Positions 18,658 to 27,540 of a stretch of 64,000 nucleotides of DNA are shown here, one piece after another. Each line of letters starts with the position of its first letter. Position 1 is the first letter of the stretch. Source of the stretch: Haloarcula sebkhae (GTDB lineage Archaea; Halobacteriota; Halobacteria; Halobacteriales; Haloarculaceae); contig NZ_BMPD01000007.1 of assembly GCF_014647415.1 (NCBI RefSeq), positions 22,183-86,182 on the forward strand. The letters are read 5' to 3'. Below the pieces are notes generated by a model. The model made no database searches. It worked only from the letters and a program-made list of their open reading frames with translations, and was not told the origin of the DNA. A program made the translations under genes and the position numbers.

Positions 18658-19569
18658 ATGACCGAGTCACCTCGTGGCTGGGGCGTCACACCATCAACCG
18701 GAATTCCCACGGTCGCCTTCGGCAATCAGAAAGGCGGGACTGGGAAGACAACGGCGACAATAAACAGTGCTGCGGCACTGGCCTCACGAGATCACAATGT
18801 CCTCGCGATCGATATGGATCCACAAGCTGATATGACGAAAGGCCTAGGACTGGGCCCGGGCGACGATAACGACCCCTCAAGCCCGAAGAACGACCTTCCA
18901 AATACGCTCGCGACTGATGATCCGAATCTTCTCGATGTCCTCGTCGATAATCCACGCACGCACGACACGATACTCTCAGAAATCGTAATCCATAGCGACG
19001 ATTACGAACATCTGAACTTCGATCTCGTGCCGAGCCACAAAGACATGGGGCTCGCCCGGGATTGGATGGACGATGCAAGTGCTCGTCTCTCGCTGAAAAC
19101 TGCCCTCGAGGGGCTGGTTGACGGCGGTCATGACTACGATTTTATCTTGATTGACTGCCCACCAGATCTCTCGGTTCTGACGGATACAGCGTTTATTGCG
19201 GCGCAGAACGTGTTCCTGGCCGCACAAACTCAGGCCACATCACGAGACGCCCTAGACGATCTCTGGGACCAACTGGAATCCATCGAGGATAATCAACAAA
19301 TCGAGATTGCGATCGTGGGACTGCTGGCAAATATGTATAGAGACGATGGGCAGTCACAGAAATTCCTGGAAGCCTTTGACGAGTCATATGCGTCACTAGC
19401 GCCGATCTTCAAGCTTCCAATGCGGGTGGCAATACAGCGCGCATGGGACAACGGCTGCGATATCTTCGAATGGGAGGACGCGAACGATCAGCAAGTCGAG
19501 CTCAACCTGTTCATAGATGTTGCTGAGACAATTGAACAGGCGTTCGACAAAACGCAGGTGGAGGTATAA
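18658..19569 (+). CDS. parA: ParA-type partition ATPase
   Basis: 303 residues. Deviant Walker A KGGTGKTT at residues 25-32, DMDPQAD at ~52-58 (Walker A'), and Walker B DFILIDCPPDLSVL near residue 161, all diagnostic of ParA/Soj/MinD-family ATPases that segregate plasmids by dynamic binding to DNA. There is no N-terminal DNA-binding extension. The stop is two bases before the next gene. The start codon lies directly after the last centromere-like repeat, so its own product or the partner may repress it. Confidence 0.92.
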   Translation: MTESPRGWGVTPSTGIPTVAFGNQKGGTGKTTATINSAAALASRDHNVLAIDMDPQADMTKGLGLGPGDDNDPSSPKNDLPNTLATDDPNLLDVLVDNPRTHDTILSEIVIHSDDYEHLNFDLVPSHKDMGLARDWMDDASARLSLKTALEGLVDGGHDYDFILIDCPPDLSVLTDTAFIAAQNVFLAAQTQATSRDALDDLWDQLESIEDNQQIEIAIVGLLANMYRDDGQSQKFLEAFDESYASLAPIFKLPMRVAIQRAWDNGCDIFEWEDANDQQVELNLFIDVAETIEQAFDKTQVEV

Positions 19570-19571
19570 GT

Positions 19572-20024
19572 ATGCCCCGAGGAATGGACGAAAGATTTGA
19601 CGACCCGTCAGAAGAAGCAGAAAATCAAGAAGTCGCGGAAGACAACGAAACGACGGAAGCGACATCGGAAACAGAGAGGCAAGACCGCGAACCTGCAGCC
19701 GCCACAGAAGAGCAGTCAGGTCAGCAAAGGGGTGCTGGCTCGACGAATACTAAAACCACCACTGAGGAGGCAGGGGAAGCGAGTGAGGACCCTTTGAACA
19801 TTCGGGAGGACTGGGACTCTGCCACGCTGTACGTTGAACCAGAACAGAGCGAGGATATCGAGATCACATTCACGCGGCTAAAAAAACAGTTGAAGCGGGA
19901 GGACATCACGCTCGAGAAGAACAAGCATTTTTACCGGGGGGTTTTCGAAGTAGCGTTCGGCGAGCATCGCGAAGAGACGAAAGAAAAGATTCGGGAATTA
20001 GCACAGAAGGATATCGATCAATGA
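19572..20024 (+). CDS. ParA partner, probable centromere-binding protein
   Basis: 150 residues. A highly acidic disordered N-terminus (~residues 1-75, rich in Glu, Thr, Gln) is followed by a compact C-terminal part (WDSATLYVEPEQSEDIEITF, TRLKKQLKREDITLEKNKHF, YRGVFEVAFGEHREETKEKI). It starts two bases after parA, so the two are co-translated. By position and size it plays the ParB/SegB role; no ParB HTH or clear ribbon-helix-helix signature is visible. Its last codons run into another centromere-like repeat. Confidence 0.7.
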   Translation: MPRGMDERFDDPSEEAENQEVAEDNETTEATSETERQDREPAAATEEQSGQQRGAGSTNTKTTTEEAGEASEDPLNIREDWDSATLYVEPEQSEDIEITFTRLKKQLKREDITLEKNKHFYRGVFEVAFGEHREETKEKIRELAQKDIDQ

Positions 20025-20050
20025 ATCACTGATTCTTGGATTCAACGATA
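20019..20050. repeat. centromere-like repeat downstream of the partition genes
   Basis: ATCAATGAATCACTGATTC and following ATTCAACG match the upstream array, so the parA pair is flanked on both sides. Confidence 0.65.
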
Positions 20051-20730
20051 GGGATTTAGAGCACACAGGCCTAGCGACTCTATAACGAATTCATAATCAG
20101 ACTTAGCTATCAATTCGGAATGAGAAATCGAGTACTTGGTCGTTGACGGTAAGAGCTGACCCTGAGAAAGGGGTCTTGCTGGCCCACGAAGAGATGGGTC
20201 GTACTATCTGTCGTACTGCGAAATGGAGTTCATGAGAGTGGGACTCGCGATGGTCTACAGCTTCAATCCATTGGAGCGCTATCTTGGGACGGTCTGAATC
20301 GTAATAATGCCTTACCCGAATGCCGGCTTCAGATGGCGTTACGTCACCGACTGTGGCACATCCCTACCGAAATAAATCCTGTGGCGGGTTGCTAGGAAGC
20401 AGACCCCCCCCATTGAGCATCGTGACCGTTTCTGGACGATCTCTGACGGACTCGACTTCCGCCGCTGCAAAGACTGTACCGGACAGCAACGTCGAAATCG
20501 TCCGGTTTGGGCCAACCTCGGGTGTGATAAGAGACCCGCACGGGTGGCAGTCCACAGTGCTCTTAAGAAGCGCCCGTCTGTCGAACATGGTGGAAGGATG
20601 GGGCAGTCGGGCACTGAGTCGATTAGTACCGGGTACGGAGAGACATCTAAAAAAGACGGCAGCCCCCGGGTCAGGCTTCTTCAAACAACGAGCGTGCCCG
20701 TTGTACGTAGCTGTTCGTGTCTCAGCTATG
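20051..20730. other. no recognised gene
   Basis: A GC-richer patch (20320-20740) has open frames on both strands but no motif I can name and no ribosome site. It could be a fragment of a foreign gene cut by the IS6 element at its right. Confidence 0.35.
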
Positions 20731-21488
20731 GGGGTCGTGTTTAGTTAACCGTGAAAAGTGAGGCGGACAGATTTCTTGCTGGTCTATGGCAGAAATCAGC
20801 CGCCTCAGCGGACACAGAGTCTGGATTGATTTGGATTTTGTGGAGCGTGAGCGGACACCCGAGGTGGCGATGGCGTGGGGTATTCAATCGCATGTTGTGG
20901 GACTATCGTTGTCGAATACCGTCGAATTACTCGATTCGCTGGGTGTCCAGCGTAGTCGCAAAGCCGTCCATGATTGGGTACAGAAAGCCGATCTACAGCC
21001 CGACTCAGGGAAATCTCCGAATCAGATTGCGCTCGACGAAACAGTGATTCGCATCAACGATCAGCAATTCTGGCTGTACGCCGTCCTCAGAATGGCAGAG
21101 CCATTCTGATGGGCTGTACAATAGCTGTGCTCTTGTGAATGCCGCCGATCCGCAATAGAACAAACTGCTTCACGGCCGGCTGTTTGCGACGACTACGACC
21201 ACCCTCACAGAAATTTTCCTGCGCGAACTTCGGCAAAAACACAATATTGAAACTGCCGTTTTTCTCGTTGCTGGTGCTCAACATCTCCAAACTGTACTCC
21301 AACGAGCTGTACTCCGATTTCAGATGTGTCGCCACGGAAATCGGAACGCTGTCGAACGGATTTTTCGAGAATCGAAGCGTCGAACCTCGTCGTTTTCGAA
21401 CTGCTTCAGTCACGTCGAATCCAAGACAGCTGAAATTGGTTGCAGAGGTTCGCTCGCTGGCACAATGCCACTAACTAAACACTATCCC
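20731..21488 (+). mobile_element. IS6-family insertion sequence, defective
   Basis: About 758 bases with inverted ends that share GTGTTTAGTTA (left GGGGTCGTGTTTAGTTA, right complement GGGATAGTGTTTAGTTA). Flanking octamers differ, so there is no visible target duplication. It is of the same type as the decayed copy at 17220-17815 and unlike the element at 4066. Confidence 0.75.
20786..21478 (+). pseudogene. IS6-family transposase with internal insertion
   Basis: Starts MAEISRLSGHRVWIDLDFVE and contains SLGVQRSRKAVHDWVQKADLQ and the first catalytic Asp in IALDETVIRI. At ~21084-21140 about 50-60 extra bases, including the palindrome CAGAATGGC-AGA-GCCATTCTG, interrupt the LYA-ADP region. Downstream the frame moves through FLRELRQKHN and VFLVAGAQHLQTVLQ (the usual second catalytic Asp is here replaced by Ala). 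The Glu region reads GNRNAVERIF and the end is FARWHNATN. The insertion, frameshifts and lost Asp make it inactive. Confidence 0.75.
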
Positions 21489-21582
21489 TAGTTGCATGCT
21501 GGAAAATCAGGCATACTGTCTCTTTATCGATATCTCCGTTCCAATCGGTTGTTTCTGTAGTCTTCTTGCTGTTCACACTTCC

Positions 21583-21623
21583 CCCAACGCCACGAGTTTA
21601 CAACTCGAAAAAGGGGGAAGGGG
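21583..21623 (+). repeat. origin-box-like repeat near the dead polB
   Basis: CTTCCCCC, a spacer, then GTTTACAACTCGAAAAAGGG and GGAAGGGGG: the same motif as the six boxes at 7467-7950, with complementary C-rich and G-rich arms. It lies just past the 3' end of the DNA polymerase remnant. Confidence 0.55.
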
Positions 21624-21649
21624 GTTCGTTAGGTCCAGTCTATGAGACC

Positions 21650-23050
21650 GACTACACGTGTTCCGTTGAGCTCTCGTCGGATATCGTCCCGGTCTCAACC
21701 AAGAGTGACAGATGCTCTCGACAGCTCGGACCAACTGTGTCTTGTAGTACGACGCACCGTACGACTCGATCTTTTCCTGACCCAACGCGACCTGCTCTCG
21801 CGAACTCTTCTCGTCGCCGACGCCCACGTACTCGATGTCTTGTTCCGGGTGGACGGCGAGGTCCTGCTCGCGAGCCCGTTTTAGTGCCGCCACGTTCTAG
21901 CTGCTCTGTGTATGTCCTTCGAGTGGCTGGAGACACGAACCCATGATCACCGGCACCGTTCCAGTGTAGAGGCGCTTGATGGCGTCTTAGTGACTGCTGA
22001 GTACTACGTCTGGCGACCCGCACCGAAGCGTTCGAGACAGTCCCGGTGAACAGCGGGGTCGAGCGCTGCCGCGCTTCGATGCCTCTAATCTTGAAGTCGT
22101 CTTCGCCGGCGCCGCCTTCGCGTTGCGGCACCAACACCACCCAGTCGTAATGGGCCTCGTATTCGAGTTGAATCTCGGTGCGCCCCGTAATCTCGCCGTG
22201 AGCGTCGATGATCTGCTGGAGGACGTCGACGAGGTAGCTCCAGTCGTCACAGATCGGGTATCCGAGACCGGTGATGTCGTCGCGGTCGCTGTGGCAGTCT
22301 AAGATAACGTCTGGCGAGATGCTCCGCGTATAAATAATGTCGGGTACAACGAGGTGAGATCAAGTTCGTGGACGTTCTCGTGGAGGCCGACCTCGGGTGC
22401 GAAGATGAAGCCGCCGTGGTTGGCGTTGTGGTGCGTCCACATCCGTTCGAAAAAACTCGTGACGCCAGGGGTTCCATGCGACGAGGACGCTGCGGTCGTG
22501 GGCATCGCCAATCTGGATCCACTATAAGAACGTTCCCGGTCGACGCCCATGCAATCTCCTAGCAGGCTTTTCGAGCACGACACGAGGTTGAGGACGCCGT
22601 CGAGGTTCTTCTCCCCGTAGAAGAGCGTGTTTGACTCGTCGACGATTGCCCGACTAGGCCCGTTGTACCGTACAGGCGAGTGGCCGACGCGGCCGTAGCT
22701 CGAGTATGTCGACCGGATCGCGGGCTGCTGATGGTCCCTGTCCGGCCACCGACTCAGCGAGAAGTCATCGACACTGGCGTCCGTCCCATTTCGTGGAGAG
22801 CCAGGATATCTCGCTCGTTGAGCAGATCAGCCGTCCGGTCGTGTGCTTTGACTGCGACCTGTGTAGCACTCAAGAGTTCTGAAGGAGACACTGTGATGTT
22901 GTCGCTGGCGGTCGGACTGACACTGATCTTTAGATCATCGTTGAATGCCTCGAAAAGTCCATATGTTGAAATGGGTGTCATCTTCAACCATATCGGCCAA
23001 TAGCCACTCTACCTGCTGGGCAAGAGGGATAGTGTGGTCGCTGTGGGCGA
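21650..23050 (-). pseudogene. family B DNA polymerase (PolB2-like), wrecked
   Basis: Reading down the minus strand in several frames: QVEWLLADMVEDDTHFNIWT, LLNERDILALHEMGRTPVS, PVRYNGPSRAIVDESNTLFY and GEKNLDGVLNLV. Then come GGFIFAPEVGLHENVHELDL with polymerase motif A DLTSLYP, DDFKIRGIEARQRSTPLF, and REQDLAVHPEQDIEYV with KSSREQVALGQEKIESY and ASYYKTQLVRAVES. This order matches plasmid or virus family B polymerases of haloarchaea. Several frameshifts and the loss of the exonuclease N-terminus make it non-functional. It shows that a replicon with its own polymerase once occupied this place. Confidence 0.8.
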
Positions 23051-23068
23051 CATCATGACGGGAGTGTG

Positions 23069-23686
23069 TCATTCGACGAAGAGTTCTGCTTGAAGATACT
23101 CTGTAAGATTCTGATGTAACTGTTGGTATGGTACACTCTCTCGGGTTGTGCCCTGGATAAGTATTCCGTGCAATACCGCCAACAGGAACTCAGCTGTTTC
23201 CTCTGGTTCAACTGCCTGAAATACCCCTTGGTCAATTCCCGTATTGATAATCGTGGCTACCTGTCCGATAAAGCGTTGATCCGCCTTTGCGATTCGTTCT
23301 CTGTATTTTGCGTCACGAATCGCTTGGGACCTCAACTCAACGTACATTGCCAGCACTTCTCCCTCCGCTGATCTCTTCTTCGGTGTTATATTCTCGTTGA
23401 GTAGAGCATCAATAATGTCCGAAATCGCTTTTTGCGGTTCATTGATTGAACCAGATTCATAGAACTGTTCTAAGTGATCTAATAAGAAGTCGAAAAACGA
23501 GAGAAGGAGGTCCTCTTTACCACTGAAGTGGTGATATAATGTCGACTTGCTCAAGTTAAGCTCATTGCTAATCCGTTGAATAGACAGCTCTGCATACCCG
23601 TATTCTTTAAGCGCAAAAAAAGTACCGTGCATAATAGCTTCGTGGGTGTCTGCCGGGTCACCGGTGAATGGAACTGAATCACTCAC
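23069..23686 (-). CDS. TetR/AcrR family transcriptional regulator
   Basis: 205 residues. DNA-binding region THEAIMHGTFFALKEYGYAE, then LSIQRISNELNLSKSTLYHH with FSGKEDLLLSFFDFLL. The variable domain follows, ending in EETAEFLLAVLHGILIQGTT. It is intact and of normal length. Haloarchaeal relatives often sit beside RND/MMPL exporters; none is adjacent, although one lies at 29.2 kb. The upstream region carries a TATAAAA box near 23796. Confidence 0.88.
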   Translation of the reverse strand: MSDSVPFTGDPADTHEAIMHGTFFALKEYGYAELSIQRISNELNLSKSTLYHHFSGKEDLLLSFFDFLLDHLEQFYESGSINEPQKAISDIIDALLNENITPKKRSAEGEVLAMYVELRSQAIRDAKYRERIAKADQRFIGQVATIINTGIDQGVFQAVEPEETAEFLLAVLHGILIQGTTRESVPYQQLHQNLTEYLQAELFVE

Positions 23687-23689
23687 GTG

Positions 23690-24240
23690 ATGCGAGTACT
23701 CTAGCCACCAATAAAGGCACTTCGCTCATCACTATCTGCACAGTAAATGGTAGGCTTGTCGGGGAACTTTCACTCTGATCATTAGAGAGCAGGAGTATAA
23801 AATGGCTCCCAGGCGATGTTCTTTGTGGCGTGGTATTTACGGTCGCATCTGAAACAACGGAACCTGTCACCATCATGGGTTGCTTCACTAGTAAAGCTGT
23901 AGTAGTGGTTGCACCGTTGATTGATATATTATTGCACGACTTTCTTGACTGTGAAGCCATAGTTAGTGGTTTTGTATTCGGCGCACTCTTCTCTCTGTCT
24001 GCACCTTGGATGGCATCCGGCCATCTGGGCTCTTTTGACGCCCACTCTGATACTCTGCCGCGAATCTGTAGAAAAATCGGATGTGCCTTCTGTCGTCGCT
24101 AGTGACAACGGATACAGCAAGTTAACGAAAATTGCATTTTTAGCCAAAGAGAAAACATTCTTGATCAGGCTAACGAAAAGAGTCTGTAGTACGAAACCAT
24201 CTCGCCTCTTGCTACGATTGTGATCAAAAAAATCTGCTTT
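23690..24240. other. no recognised gene
   Basis: Weak hydrophobic frames on the plus strand (around 23830-24100) could be the remains of a membrane protein once controlled by the TetR gene, but no motif supports this. Confidence 0.3.
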
Positions 24241-24680
24241 CGGCGGGATGCTTCAGAATCTTGCATCACTTGGGGTTTTGGAATTTCGGATTAAGCTGCT
24301 CGACGCTATAATCGAGTGGCGTCTCAAGACAATTTGAGAACAGCTATCTTGTCCTGACTGTGGAGCAACAACCATCCGAACCCAGGACGACCTCAACCAC
24401 ATCTGGTGCCGAGGTTGCGGCTTCCCCATCGTCTGGAACCGCATGGATCAGACTCTCGACGGGCCGACGTAGGTCAATGAAACTCAGTAGATGTGTTCGG
24501 GTTACAAGGAACGCGAGCCGTCGCGGGACGGACTGTCCCGTGGCGGGTCGCCCGATGGTGAGCGAACGCTGGTGTGATGAACAGGGCAATGAGATGGCGC
24601 TTGTCACAGCGTACCGCGATGTGCTTCGCGTGGTTTCTGCTGAGGAAGGAACGAAATTTGAGGAGGGAACTCCACCCTGA
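24240..24680 (+). pseudogene. transposase N-terminal zinc-ribbon remnant
   Basis: The plus strand reads MLQNLASLGVLEFRIKLLDA, then CPDCGATTIRTQDDLNHIWC and RGCGFPI, a CPxC...CRGC zinc ribbon like those of IS1595-type transposases. A stop lies before the ribbon and the sequence decays afterwards; no catalytic residues are found. Confidence 0.4.
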
Positions 24681-25044
24681 GATTGAGGGGGACTGAAGAC
24701 CTCTCCCAGTGGCTATGAGAAGTCTGGGCTGATGAGCATCCGCCGTATCAGCAACTGAGTGTGACCACCGGATGATCGTGCACAATAAAAATACGTGTCA
24801 GGAGAAGGCCTTCATACCACCCGGGCGGAGTGTCTTTCTGGTTTCTGTTGGAACCGTGGATCAAGAAGTTTCACGGCCGTCCAAGCAGGGCCCGAAATAG
24901 GCCGCTCACACATATGGTTTCCTGCGATCGCTGCATCTTGCTGGGGAACCAATTCTTGGACTCATTAACTGCGTTGCCGCCGCTGTTTTTGCCAGTCAGG
25001 GTCGGGGAAAATAAAAAATCTTTCCGAAATCAGATGATAATTTG
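24681..25044. other. no recognised gene
   Basis: IS debris between two dead transposase genes; nothing identifiable. Confidence 0.35.
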
Positions 25045-25735
25045 AACGAGATACTGGGAATCCTCGACGTATTCGATTTCGAGGAACTACTTGATTCCTC
25101 TTCGATCAGTTTGTGGGACAGCAAATCTCCGACGTAAGAATTGCTCCTGCTCCGTCTTAGAGGATGATCTCACTTCAGCCACGTTGTGCAAACCGTTCGA
25201 AGCAAAGTGGGTGTGGGAGAATATCTCACGACGATGACCACTTCTTGTACGCTCTGTCGAAAGACATTGTTGAACGGTGTGTTGCCCGCAACGTGTGAAC
25301 GCTAACCGTGGGCGATTCAAGCGGTGTCGATGAGAGTGATTGGAGCAGACACGGCAACAAACGCTTAGATAGTTGGCGTCCAAGTGGGTGATGAATCTCA
25401 TAGATTCCAAATCTTGCTGCGTGGAATTAAGGGGAGACGCCCGATGAACGCGGCACGTCAGTTGTGTAGCGTGTGTGGGCACGAGGATGGTGATATTCGT
25501 GTTGAACGTGGCCTGTGGAAATGCGACATTATGGCGCCGTTACACACGGAGAAATAAACAGAGTCGATGATATCAGACAAAAGCACTACCCATGACTCCC
25601 CCCATTGGGATAGCGGTACCAGTTGCTTGGCCCAACCTTGCGTTATTCATTCAACCGGACTCGGAGATCCCACGAGACTTCGTTGAATGACGCGTAAACG
25701 CTAAATCCCAACGCTTAGGATTCCATACCATTCAT
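25045..25735 (+). pseudogene. TnpB (IS200/IS605), C-terminal remnant
   Basis: Broken plus-strand frames show SHDDDHFLYALSKDIVERCV then ARNV and LTVGDSSGVDES (third RuvC segment region). RHGNKRLDSW, a CSVCGHEDGDIRVERGLWKC zinc ribbon and VAWPNLALFIQPD follow (the usual C-terminal tail). Many stops are present. The segment ends with short inverted sequences near 25696-25725 (AACGCTAAATCCCAACGCTT), as at IS200/IS605 right ends. It is independent of the N-terminal fragment at 6916. Confidence 0.6.
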
Positions 25736-25748
25736 GAGGGGGAGGTGA

Positions 25749-27317
25749 TCAATCAGTTGCATTTATTACTCTGACCGGTTCCTCGGAACCGATTGGACCA
25801 CTTCTTGTCACGGGTCTAACGTAGACGGTTTCATTGGTCCCAATCCTATTTTCTGTAATATCTATCTCAAAAGTTCTGTTTGGCCGAACAGACGTGGTGT
25901 AATGATAAATCCAAGGCGACGGAACATCACCGGCTGAGCGAACGCGAATCCAAATATTGCTATTAGGCGCCAAAGTTGTAGTACCCGTAATTTGCAGTGG
26001 CTCTGAATCCGCTTGCCACCGATCATTTGCTATCATTACATTGGCAGTCGGTTCGACGAGACTGGCATTTGTTACTGATCTTTTCGTCGAGATACTCTCT
26101 CCGCTCTCAAATTGAGAAAGTGTCAGAGAGATCGACTCACCAGTCATATTGTCTAGGCCGCCAGTATCCATTGCGACATATAATCGGTCGTTAGCTGGTG
26201 AAGTGAAGTACTTGAATGGTAGCGGCGCGACGAATCCATCTAAACTGGTGGTGTTAGCATTAACATTCAACCCGTTTCCAAGATTACCAGTGGCGGCCGG
26301 TCCATATTCTACTGTTGTGTCGATTTTATCTGACCCAAGCATAACAGTTGCAGGGTAGGTGCCAGGTCTGGATGGATTTGTAACGTCCTCATATTGGAGG
26401 ATTATTGTTTCTGACTTTGAGACCGTTTGTTGCCCACTGCTTGTAATTTCTATTATCCCCTCTGAGTTTGTCTTTACGTTTATAATCGATGGTTTGAATG
26501 ACCGATCTATCTGCCCATCTTGATCTGAATCTATACCGGCATGGGTTATATTTAGCTTGACAAGACCTGCTGGTGTCTCTCCTGCTGCATTATCATAATT
26601 AATGCGCACCTTCCGAAACGATGTATTGGCATCCGTTCCTTGTACCTGAACCGTATGTGTCGTCTGCGCTCCCACGGCACTATCTGCTGCAACGATCCCG
26701 TTGTTTCCTGGTGGATTATCAAACCGGCCAACACCCATGATTCCCTCTGCTTCAAACTCTGCAATCAATATGTCATCATGAGCAATCTGGCTTGGAACAG
26801 GTGATCGGTCGTTCATAATATTAGATTTATTTATCTTCCTATCATTCGGTAATGTATGTAACTGGCCTGGCTGGAACGTGCCTTGCTTAAGTGATAAAGT
26901 CGACTTGGATGTATTTCCATCAACGGATATGGCATATTCTCCCTTGGTAAGCCCATTATGACCCCGCTGAGAAACTTCGCGTAAGTGATCTGATGATGCA
27001 ACACTATACCCAGACGGATTGCCTGAAGTCTGCGTTTCGAACGTGTTGACTCGAAGTTGGATCTGTCCGTCACCATCTTGATCAGTTGCGGTAACCTCTG
27101 CTGAGTACTGCTCACCAGAAATGTTGAGTGTTGTTGTGTCGTACGGCGGGACACGAATTGGAATCTTTACGATGTCGCCTACCTCTTCATGTATCTCAGC
27201 TTCGGCCACCGTTCCCTGACTCCTCGACTGGATTTGTCCAGTAGTAGCGCTACTTGCTACCGAAGTAACAATCAGGAAAATGAACAACAGCGCTGATGTC
27301 CGGGCTATCCAGCTCAT
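25749..27317 (-). CDS. secreted surface protein with BGTF-like beta domain
   Basis: 522 residues from the ATG before SWIARTSALLFIFLIVTSVA, a clear signal peptide; an in-frame codon at 27401 adds an unlikely 28-residue leader. The first mature domain (EVGDIVKIPIRVPPYDTTTL, GDGQIQLRVNTF) resembles the beta domain of halobacterial surface proteins. Calcium-like D-rich turns (DSDQDGQIDRS) and many N-glycosylation sequons (NIS, NTS, NMT, NAT, NET) follow. No PGF-CTERM or C-terminal membrane helix is seen, so it is released or held by other proteins. It is divergent from the exporter operon at 27541. Confidence 0.8.
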   Translation of the reverse strand: MSWIARTSALLFIFLIVTSVASSATTGQIQSRSQGTVAEAEIHEEVGDIVKIPIRVPPYDTTTLNISGEQYSAEVTATDQDGDGQIQLRVNTFETQTSGNPSGYSVASSDHLREVSQRGHNGLTKGEYAISVDGNTSKSTLSLKQGTFQPGQLHTLPNDRKINKSNIMNDRSPVPSQIAHDDILIAEFEAEGIMGVGRFDNPPGNNGIVAADSAVGAQTTHTVQVQGTDANTSFRKVRINYDNAAGETPAGLVKLNITHAGIDSDQDGQIDRSFKPSIINVKTNSEGIIEITSSGQQTVSKSETIILQYEDVTNPSRPGTYPATVMLGSDKIDTTVEYGPAATGNLGNGLNVNANTTSLDGFVAPLPFKYFTSPANDRLYVAMDTGGLDNMTGESISLTLSQFESGESISTKRSVTNASLVEPTANVMIANDRWQADSEPLQITGTTTLAPNSNIWIRVRSAGDVPSPWIYHYTTSVRPNRTFEIDITENRIGTNETVYVRPVTRSGPIGSEEPVRVINATD

Positions 27318-27540
27318 ACGTTCATTCTGCTTGAGATGGGTATATGTTTTGTGGGCTGAGATTTTTGATGTGGGCGTGAATTCCCTGCCGGTTGTTTGCA
27401 AAGATGCTTGAGCGACGTATTGCGTAAGCTGTCTGAATTGCGTCTATGAGCTTCGTTTGAACCAGTAATAAACTTTTATAACGTGTAAAGTAATTTCCGA
27501 AGGTCTAAACCATGGAAGGCGCAGATGGTAAATCGTGAGA

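Noticed and set aside
20320-20748. 142-codon plus-strand frame and its antisense partners
   Set aside because: Composition is unlike a haloarchaeal protein and no motif is seen on either strand.
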